Source: an uncultured Collinsella sp. (lineage in GTDB: Bacteria; Actinomycetota; Coriobacteriia; Coriobacteriales; Coriobacteriaceae). From it: a stretch of 9,561 nucleotides of DNA. Each line of letters opens with the position of its first letter. Positions within the stretch are counted from its first letter, which is position 1. The position numbers and the translations under genes were made by a program. Shown one piece after another: positions 1 through 4,369 of this stretch. Below the pieces are notes generated by a model. That model was not told the origin of the DNA, ran no database searches, and was given only the letters and a program-made list of their open reading frames with translations. Location of the stretch: positions 1 through 9,561 of the forward strand of contig CALFGH010000280.1 of assembly GCA_937958315.1 (NCBI GenBank), read 5' to 3'.

Positions 1-635
1 ACGGCTCGTGCCTGGCTGAGTTCGGCGACACGCGCGTACTGTGCGCCGCCACCATCGAGGAGGGTGTGCCTGGTTGGCGCAAGGGCGCCAAGGCCGGCTG
101 GGTAACGGCGGAATATGCGATGCTACCGGCCTCGACCGGTAAACGCTGCAAGCGCGAGCATGCCAACCGCAAGGGCCGCTCCATGGAGATCGAGCGGCTT
201 ATCGGCCGCAGCCTGCGTACCGTCGTCAATATGAAGGCGCTCGGCGAGTACACCGTTACCGTCGACTGCGATGTGATCCAGGCCGATGGGGGCACGCGTA
301 CGGCGAGCATTACCGGCGCCTGGGTGGCGCTGCACGACGCCCTTGCCATGTGGGTCGAGGCGGGCAAACTCGAGCGCATCCCGCTCACGGGCCAGGTTGC
401 CGCCATTTCCATGGGCGTCGTCGACGGCAACACCCTGCTCGACTTGGATTATTCCGAGGACAGCCACGCCGAGGTCGACATGAACCTCGTCGCCACCGAC
501 ACCGGTGAGATGATCGAACTCCAGGGTACCGGCGAGCAGGCGCCCTTCGACCGCAAGCGTCTCAACGCCCTGCTCGACCTGGGCGATAAGGGTATCGCCG
601 AGCTCATCGAGCTTCAGCGCCAAGCCCTCGCCTAA
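1..635 (+). CDS. rph: Ribonuclease PH, 5' end cut off by window
   Basis: RNase PH is a phosphate-dependent 3'-to-5' exoribonuclease that trims tRNA 3' ends in the cytoplasm as a hexameric ring. The reading frame is open from base 3, and about 210 residues are visible. Comparison from memory with the E. coli protein (238 residues) suggests that some 25 N-terminal residues lie outside the window. Family hallmarks are clear: EFGDTRVLC near the left edge, EEGVPGW, the GWVTAEYAMLP segment, the DGGTRTASITGA signature around base 285, and EDSHAEVDMN (456-485), which carries the acidic residues of the active site. A GTG at 66 lies inside conserved sequence and is not the real start. The gene ends normally with TAA and is followed by a hairpin. 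rdgB lies downstream on the same strand, a pairing seen in many bacteria. Identification is very secure. Confidence 0.97.
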   Translation, partial: GSCLAEFGDTRVLCAATIEEGVPGWRKGAKAGWVTAEYAMLPASTGKRCKREHANRKGRSMEIERLIGRSLRTVVNMKALGEYTVTVDCDVIQADGGTRTASITGAWVALHDALAMWVEAGKLERIPLTGQVAAISMGVVDGNTLLDLDYSEDSHAEVDMNLVATDTGEMIELQGTGEQAPFDRKRLNALLDLGDKGIAELIELQRQALA

Positions 636-672
636 CCTGCCAAAAAGGGACAGGTTTATTTTGGCAGGTTTT
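634..672 (+). repeat. Perfect 12-bp hairpin with GGGACAGGTT loop, REP-like
   Basis: The left arm AACCTGCCAAAA (634-645) overlaps the rph stop codon and is exactly complementary to TTTTGGCAGGTT (659-670). The 13-base loop contains GGGACAGGTT. A short T-run follows (669-672), so it may also work as the rph terminator. The left CAACC-type arm can pair alternatively with CAGGTT inside the loop (651-656). A second element with the same loop but a different stem lies at 8225-8257. The shared loop within changing stems suggests a dispersed REP-type repeat; that label is inference. Confidence 0.6.
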
Positions 673-767
673 ATCTGGGAAAACGTCGAAGTATAAGACT
701 GCCGTTGATTGAGACGGGAGAGAGGCCGAAGTCCTCGTCGTCCTCAACTCGGCATTGCTATAGAGAC

Positions 768-774
768 AAAGGAG
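768..774 (+). promoter_or_regulatory. Ribosome binding site of rdgB
   Basis: AAAGGAG (768-774) ends 7 bases before the ATG at 782. It fixes that ATG as the start even though it gives an N-terminal extension of about 14 residues over the E. coli protein. Confidence 0.75.
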
Positions 775-781
775 ACCAGCT

Positions 782-1423
782 ATGGCACTTGAGAAGATTG
801 ACATCGACACCCTCGACCCGGCGGCGACCATCGTCGTGGCAACCGGCAACGCCCATAAGCTCACCGAGATCGAGGCCATTTTGGGCAAGGTCATGCCCGA
901 GGTGCGCTTTGTGGCGCTCGGCCAGCTGGGCGATTTTGAGGACCCCGAGGAAAACGGCACGACGTTTTTGGAGAACGCCATCATCAAGGCGCAGGCTGCG
1001 GTCGAGGAGACGGGCCTTATGGCCATCGCCGACGACTCCGGCTTGGTCGTCGATGCGTTGGACGGCGAGCCGGGCGTGTATAGCGCACGCTATGCGGGCG
1101 TGCATGGCGACGATGCCGCCAACAACGCCAAGCTTCTCGTTAACCTGGAAGGCGTGGCAGACGAGGACCGTACCGCGCGCTTTATGAGCGTCGTCGCGCT
1201 TATCGATACGGACGGCCTGGTCACCTATGGTGAGGGCGCCTGCGAAGGCGTTATCGCGCACGAGGGCCGCGGCGAACACGGTTTTGGCTACGACCCGCTG
1301 TTCCTGCCGGTCGATACGCCGGGCAAGACCATGGCCGAGCTCACGGCGGACGAGAAGAACGCCATCAGCCATCGTTTCCATGCGCTCGAGCATCTGTCCG
1401 CCAAGCTGACGGGCGAGGAGTAG
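782..1423 (+). CDS. rdgB: Non-canonical purine NTP pyrophosphatase (RdgB/HAM1)
   Basis: This cytoplasmic house-cleaning enzyme hydrolyses ITP, dITP and XTP to the monophosphate and pyrophosphate, keeping deaminated purines out of nucleic acids. The 213-residue product shows the family motifs in order: ATGNAHKLTE (20-29) for the nucleotide-binding start, ENA..KA near 60-66, ADDSGL (83-88) with the metal-binding acidic pair, GVYSARYAG, FGYDPLF (168-174) and the C-terminal SHR (196-198) that contacts the base. Residues 1-14 are an extension absent from the shorter E. coli enzyme; a good ribosome binding site supports it. dtd begins 3 bases after the stop, so the two are almost certainly cotranscribed. 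No unusual composition or missing catalytic residue was seen. Confidence in the family is very high. Confidence 0.97.
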   Translation: MALEKIDIDTLDPAATIVVATGNAHKLTEIEAILGKVMPEVRFVALGQLGDFEDPEENGTTFLENAIIKAQAAVEETGLMAIADDSGLVVDALDGEPGVYSARYAGVHGDDAANNAKLLVNLEGVADEDRTARFMSVVALIDTDGLVTYGEGACEGVIAHEGRGEHGFGYDPLFLPVDTPGKTMAELTADEKNAISHRFHALEHLSAKLTGEE

Positions 1424-1426
1424 ACC

Positions 1427-1873
1427 GTGCGTGCGGTGGTGCAGCGCGTGCTCAACGCCAGCGTGACAGTCGACGGCGAGTGCGTGGGCCGTATTGGACG
1501 CGGCTACTTGGTGCTGCTGGGCGTGGGCCACGGCGACACACGCGCCGAAGCCGACAAGCTGTGGGGCAAGCTCCGCGGGCTGCGTATCAACGAGGACGAG
1601 AACGGCAAGACCAACTTGGCGCTGGCGGATGTCGACGGCGAGGTGCTCGTGGTGTCGCAGTTCACGCTGTTTGCCGACTGCCGCCACGGCCGCCGTCCGT
1701 CGTTTACGGACGCCGGCGCGCCCGATGTCGCTAACGAACTTTACGAGTACTTTTTGACACTCGTCGCTCAGGACGTTGAGCATGTGGCGCACGGTATCTT
1801 TGGCGCCGATATGAAGGTCGACCTGGTCAACGACGGTCCGTTCACCATCGTCCTGGACACAGACAATCTGTAA
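1427..1873 (+). CDS. dtd: D-aminoacyl-tRNA deacylase
   Basis: Dtd removes D-amino acids (and glycine mischarged on tRNA-Ala) from tRNA by RNA-based catalysis at the dimer interface. The product has 148 residues, the usual family size. It opens with MRAVVQRV, the standard family N-terminus, and carries SQFTLF (77-82) followed by the GRRPSF segment, and NDGPFT (135-140), matching the second signature usually written NxGPxT. The Gly-Pro pair that forms the chiral-proofreading cross-subunit site is present. The start is GTG at 1427, preceded by GAGGAG (1415-1420), which lies in the end of rdgB; the tight spacing implies translational coupling. No clear intrinsic terminator was seen after it, only a GGGACCGGGC segment followed by six T's near 1885-1900 that lacks a convincing partner arm. 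Confidence 0.97.
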   Translation: MRAVVQRVLNASVTVDGECVGRIGRGYLVLLGVGHGDTRAEADKLWGKLRGLRINEDENGKTNLALADVDGEVLVVSQFTLFADCRHGRRPSFTDAGAPDVANELYEYFLTLVAQDVEHVAHGIFGADMKVDLVNDGPFTIVLDTDNL

Positions 1874-1906
1874 GTAGTCAATTTGGGACCGGGCTTTTTT
1901 AGCTGC

Positions 1907-1936
1907 TTGCGTATGGCTGCAGCAGGGTGCTATAGT
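1907..1936 (+). promoter_or_regulatory. Candidate promoter for veg-ispE
   Basis: TTGCGT (1907-1912) and TATAGT (1931-1936) are separated by 18 bases, giving a plausible housekeeping-sigma promoter upstream of veg. Initiation would be expected near 1943, giving a leader of about 60 bases. The same TATAGT hexamer occurs upstream of the tRNA gene. Confidence 0.5.
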
Positions 1937-1956
1937 ATTAGAGTTTTGTCTATCTT

Positions 1957-1976
1957 AGGGGTATTATCCCCTTTTT
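1957..1976 (+). terminator. Small terminator-like hairpin in veg leader
   Basis: AGGGG (1957-1961) and CCCCT (1968-1972) enclose the loop TATTAT, and a run of five T's ends at 1976. The stem is only 5 bp. It lies between the proposed promoter and the veg ribosome binding site, so it could attenuate transcription, or it could be a weak end for dtd read-through. Function is uncertain. Confidence 0.35.
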
Positions 1977-2003
1977 GAATTGCACCCTCTGGAGGCCCTA
2001 TTC

Positions 2004-2300
2004 ATGGAAGAGATGGAAGTCAATCACGTCGACGACATCCACGAGAAGCTGACCGATATGGTGGGCGATCGCGTCAAGGTTAAGGCCAACATGGGCCGTA
2101 CCCGCGTCATCGAGCGCATGGGCACCATCAAGAGCGTCCACCCCGCTGTCTTTATCGTTGAGGTTGACGAGCGTCGCGGCCGCAAATCGCGTCAGTCCTA
2201 CCAGTACATCGATGTCCTTACCGGCCAGGTCGAACTGTTCGACCCCGAGAGCGGCGAACATATCTTTACCCCGCTCGGCAACCAGCTCGAGGAGCACTAA
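2004..2300 (+). CDS. veg: Veg family protein (DUF1021)
   Basis: This 98-residue protein belongs to the Veg family, best known from Bacillus subtilis, where Veg is strongly expressed and stimulates biofilm matrix production. The molecular mechanism is not firmly settled. Recognition rests on the pattern VKVKANMGRTRVIERMG (24-40), which parallels the LTLKANGGRRKTIERSG of B. subtilis, then SVHPAVFIVEVDE and SYQYIDVLTGQVEL. The C-terminal 20 residues are an acidic tail not obvious in the Bacillus protein. The ATG at 2004 is chosen because GGAGG (1991-1995) sits 8 bases upstream; a TTG at 1980 in the same frame has no such site. ispE starts 2 bases after the stop, matching the conserved veg-ispE neighbourhood of Firmicutes. 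The family call is secure; its role here is inferred. Confidence 0.92.
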   Translation: MEEMEVNHVDDIHEKLTDMVGDRVKVKANMGRTRVIERMGTIKSVHPAVFIVEVDERRGRKSRQSYQYIDVLTGQVELFDPESGEHIFTPLGNQLEEH

Positions 2301-2302
2301 CG

Positions 2303-3199
2303 GTGACCGATCGGTCCCTCATCCTTACCGCGCCGGCAAAGATTAACCTCTATCTGGGGGTTCATACCGAGCGCGACGCCCGCGGCTATCACAGGGTCGA
2401 TTCCCTGATGGCAGCCGTCGGTCTAGCCGATACCGTGACGGTCACGCCGGCGCAGGCGTTGACCGTCCAGACGGTTCCGGCATCCGATTTTCCCATGCAA
2501 AAAAATACGGCCTATCGGGCGGCAATCGCTATGGCCGAGCGTTACGGTCGCGATGCCAACGTGTGCGTGACGATCGAAAAGCGTATCCCGCTGTGCGCCG
2601 GCCTGGGAGGCCCCTCGACGGATGCCGCTGCGGTCATCGTTGCCTTGGCCGAGCTGTGGGGTATCGACCGCGCCGACCCCGCGCTCGATGACATCGCTCG
2701 CGGTATCGGCGCCGACGTGCCGTTCTTTTTGCACACGAGTCCCGCATTCTACGTCGGCGGGGGAGATGTGCTGGCCACTGAGTATCCTGTGCTTCCGGCG
2801 ACACCTGTCGTATTGGTCAAACCGCACGAGACGAGCGTTTCAACGGTTGAAGCGTATCGACGATTTGATGAGAGCCCGGTGCCCGCGGAAAAACCCGATG
2901 CGATTGCTTCTGTCTTACGCGCCGGCGATGCCGAGGCGGCATATGCGCTCGTTCATAACAATCTGGGCGTCATATCCGCGCAGATGGAGCCGCGGATCCA
3001 GGCAGTTCTCGACTGGCTGCGCGCACAGGAGGGAACCGTTGCCGTGGACGTGTGCGGTTCGGGTGCTTGCTCGTTTGCCATTTGCGATACCGTCGCTGCA
3101 GCAGCCCATCTTGCGGGAGCTGCCCAGCAAAATGGCTGGTGGGCCTGCGCGACTGAGCTTATTCCCAACACGGTTCAAATCGACGCGCCAAAGAAATAA
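2303..3199 (+). CDS. ispE: 4-diphosphocytidyl-2-C-methyl-D-erythritol kinase
   Basis: IspE is the ATP-dependent GHMP-family kinase of the MEP pathway, phosphorylating CDP-methylerythritol on the way to isopentenyl diphosphate. The 298-residue product is of family length. Visible motifs are APAKINLYL (10-18) with the catalytic-site lysine, RGYHRVDSLM (27-36), the phosphate-binding loop GLGGPSTDAAA (100-110), DVPFFL, and the third GHMP motif CGSGACSF (251-258). The loop has Pro at 104 where GLGGGSSDAA is the common form. The GTG start at 2303 is preceded by GAGGAG (2289-2294) inside the end of veg and lies 2 bases past its stop, so translation is probably coupled. Transcription probably starts at the promoter near 1907-1936. 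The gene ends 49 bases before the tRNA gene with no obvious terminator in between. Confidence 0.97.
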   Translation: MTDRSLILTAPAKINLYLGVHTERDARGYHRVDSLMAAVGLADTVTVTPAQALTVQTVPASDFPMQKNTAYRAAIAMAERYGRDANVCVTIEKRIPLCAGLGGPSTDAAAVIVALAELWGIDRADPALDDIARGIGADVPFFLHTSPAFYVGGGDVLATEYPVLPATPVVLVKPHETSVSTVEAYRRFDESPVPAEKPDAIASVLRAGDAEAAYALVHNNLGVISAQMEPRIQAVLDWLRAQEGTVAVDVCGSGACSFAICDTVAAAAHLAGAAQQNGWWACATELIPNTVQIDAPKK

Positions 3200-3234
3200 A
3201 AATTTCTCTAGCACGCGACGAAAATCTTTGTTAC

Positions 3235-3240
3235 TATAGT
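3235..3240 (+). promoter_or_regulatory. -10 element of tRNA-Pro promoter
   Basis: TATAGT lies 8 bases before the first base of the tRNA gene. No good -35 hexamer is seen at standard spacing. Initiation about 7 bases downstream would leave a 5' leader of only a couple of bases. Confidence 0.45.
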
Positions 3241-3248
3241 CGAGCTAA

Positions 3249-3325
3249 CGGGTTGTGGCTCAGTTTGGTAGAGCACTGCGTTCGGGACGCAGGGGTCGCT
3301 GGTTCAAATCCAGTCAACCCGACCA
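3249..3325 (+). tRNA. tRNA-Pro, anticodon CGG
   Basis: A complete 77-base cloverleaf is visible. The acceptor stem CGGGTTG pairs perfectly with CAACCCG (3315-3321), followed by discriminator A and an encoded CCA (3323-3325). The D arm is GCTC/GAGC with a nine-base loop. The anticodon stem CTGCG/CGCAG holds the loop TTCGGGA, giving anticodon CGG at 3283-3285 with G at position 37, as in proline tRNAs. The T arm is GCTGG, TTCAAAT, CCAGT, closed by one G-T wobble. It reads the proline codon CCG. It stands alone between ispE and tatA, with its own -10 element and a strong terminator. Confidence 0.97.
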
Positions 3326-3334
3326 GAGCATGAG

Positions 3335-3364
3335 AAGGGACCGCTTCTTGCGGTCCCTTTTTTT
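3335..3364 (+). terminator. Intrinsic terminator after tRNA-Pro
   Basis: AAGGGACCGC (3335-3344) pairs perfectly with GCGGTCCCTT (3350-3359) around the loop TTCTT, followed by T's to 3364. It begins 10 bases after the tRNA CCA end and separates the tRNA from tatA. Confidence 0.92.
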
Positions 3365-3372
3365 AGCTATTG

Positions 3373-3401
3373 TTGTGATACCGCGGCACCCGCGGTATAC
3401 T
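3373..3401 (+). promoter_or_regulatory. tatA promoter with embedded dyad (possible operator)
   Basis: TTGTGA (3373-3378) and TATACT (3396-3401) are 17 bases apart, a good housekeeping promoter. The spacer is occupied by a perfect inverted repeat: ATACCGCG (3378-3385), GCACC, CGCGGTAT (3391-3398), touching both hexamers. A repressor bound there would block polymerase; that role is inferred. Confidence 0.6.
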
Positions 3402-3437
3402 CATTCGAGCTTGTCTCGCTGTATTGTGGAGGTCTAC

Positions 3438-3713
3438 ATGTTTGGACTGAGGGCTCCTGAGCTCATCATTATTCTCGTCGTTGTCTTGATCATCTTCGGG
3501 CCTAAGAACCTGCCGAAGCTCGGCAAGTCTCTCGGCTCTACCGTCAAGAATATCCGCGAGGGTATGGAGGGCGACGATAAGGGCGAAACCAAGCAGGCCG
3601 AGGACGTTGTGGTCGAGGAGTCCAAGGAGGACAAGGAGATCGCAGAGCTCGAGGCCAAGCTCGCTGCTGCCAAGAAAAAGCAGGCAGAGGACAGCGACGC
3701 GGACGCAGAGTAG
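3438..3713 (+). CDS. tatA: Sec-independent translocase subunit TatA/E family
   Basis: TatA proteins assemble into the size-variable membrane pore of the twin-arginine pathway, which exports folded proteins. The 91-residue product has the classical layout: a very short N-terminus, one hydrophobic helix at about 8-20, the FGP hinge (20-22), the amphipathic helix KNLPKLGKSLGSTVKNIREG (23-42) and a long charged tail (43-91) rich in Glu, Lys and Ala that probably forms coiled coil. The TatA/TatB split cannot be made firmly from sequence alone; the size and lack of a long C-terminal extension favour TatA. The start at 3438 follows GGAGG (3428-3432) with 5-base spacing. A GTG further upstream in frame lies within the tRNA and is rejected. 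No tatC is in the window, so the partner is encoded elsewhere. The gene appears monocistronic, flanked by its own promoter and terminator. Confidence 0.94.
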   Translation: MFGLRAPELIIILVVVLIIFGPKNLPKLGKSLGSTVKNIREGMEGDDKGETKQAEDVVVEESKEDKEIAELEAKLAAAKKKQAEDSDADAE

Positions 3714-3738
3714 TCCCATCCCTTTGGGGTGAGCACCT

Positions 3739-3771
3739 GACCGGCTTGCCCGCAGGCTAGCCGGTCTTTTT
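3739..3771 (+). terminator. Intrinsic terminator of tatA
   Basis: GACCGGCTTGCC (3739-3750) and GGCTAGCCGGTC (3755-3766) form a 12-bp stem with one T-T mismatch and the loop CGCA, followed by five T's and further T-rich sequence. Confidence 0.9.
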
Positions 3772-3775
3772 CGTT

Positions 3776-3804
3776 TTGTTGACAGTTGATCGTTACATCA
3801 TAGT
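3776..3804 (+). promoter_or_regulatory. Candidate greA promoter
   Basis: TTGTTG (3776-3781) lies 17 bases from CATAGT (3799-3804). A better -35 match, TTGACA (3779-3784), overlaps it but would be only 14 bases from the same -10. The greA ribosome binding site GGGGAG (3806-3811) follows immediately, so the transcript would start close to it; the -10 assignment is weak. Confidence 0.3.
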
Positions 3805-3819
3805 TGGGGAGATATCCGT

Positions 3820-4290
3820 ATGGACGCAAGCCAGATCGTACTGACCGCTGAGGGCCGCCAGAAGCTCGTCGAGGAGCTTGCTTGGCGTGAGGGCGATTAC
3901 GCCAAGGAGATCGTCGAGGACATCAAGGAAGCCCGCGCGTTCGGCGACCTTTCGGAGAACTCCGAGTACGATGCCGCCAAGGACAAGCAGGCCCAGAATG
4001 CTGCTCGCATTGCCGAGATTCAGGCCATCCTCGCCAACGCTCAGGTTGCTGCCACCACGGGCGATCTGACCGTCTCCATCGGTTCCACCGTTTCTCTGAT
4101 CGATCCCAACGGTGAGGTCATGGAAGTCACGCTCGTCGGTACCACCGAGACCAACTCGCTCGAGCACAAGATCTCCAACGAGTCTCCGGTCGGCCACGCC
4201 ATTATCGGTCACGGCGAGGGCGACTCCGTCGAGGTCGTTACGCCTTCGGGCAAGACCCGCGTCTACACCATCGCAAAGATCGCACGCTAG
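3820..4290 (+). CDS. greA: Transcription elongation factor GreA
   Basis: GreA enters the secondary channel of RNA polymerase and stimulates cleavage of backtracked transcripts. The 156-residue product matches the family length. The N-terminal coiled coil (about 1-75) carries FGDLSENSEYDAAK (41-54) at its tip, with Asp43 and Glu46 at the spacing of the two essential acidic residues of E. coli GreA (41 and 44). The C-terminal FKBP-like domain (about 80-156) includes the SPVGHAIIGHGEGD segment and ends in VYTIAKI. The start at 3820 follows GGGGAG (3806-3811) with 8-base spacing. It sits between the tatA terminator and a terminator before lysS; greA next to lysS is a common arrangement in actinobacteria and other Gram-positives. 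No anomaly is seen. Confidence 0.97.
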   Translation: MDASQIVLTAEGRQKLVEELAWREGDYAKEIVEDIKEARAFGDLSENSEYDAAKDKQAQNAARIAEIQAILANAQVAATTGDLTVSIGSTVSLIDPNGEVMEVTLVGTTETNSLEHKISNESPVGHAIIGHGEGDSVEVVTPSGKTRVYTIAKIAR

Positions 4291-4294
4291 ACCA

Positions 4295-4351
4295 CGGTCC
4301 CGCGTAAAGGTATGTTTTCGCTCCCTGGGACCGAATCCTGGGGAGCGTTTT
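4295..4351 (+). terminator. Terminator between greA and lysS, with alternative pairing
   Basis: CGCTCCC (4319-4325) pairs with GGGAGCG (4341-4347) and is followed by TTTT (4348-4351), a typical intrinsic terminator. The loop contains GGGACCG (4327-4333), which is exactly complementary to CGGTCCC (4295-4301) upstream. The two pairings interleave, so they either exclude each other or form a pseudoknot. The lysS ribosome binding site GAGGAG (4357-4362) follows at once. Confidence 0.65.
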
Positions 4352-4369
4352 AGTTTGAGGAGCTAACTT

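Noticed and set aside
758..1792. 344-codon minus-strand frame opposite rdgB and dtd
   Set aside because: Both sense genes are well-defined families; the antisense product has no family features and no ribosome binding site was evident.
1885..1900. Terminator directly after dtd
   Set aside because: GGGACCGGGC followed by six T's looks right, but no adequate complementary arm lies close upstream; only a 5-bp match with a long loop was found.
3255..3437. N-terminal extension of tatA starting inside the tRNA
   Set aside because: It would translate the tRNA, a terminator and the tatA promoter; the ATG at 3438 has a proper ribosome binding site and gives a standard TatA N-terminus.
4291..4369. 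T-box riboswitch controlling lysS
   Set aside because: The TGGGACCG in the loop recalls part of a T-box, but the spacer of under 80 bases has no room for a specifier stem, and the full T-box consensus is absent.
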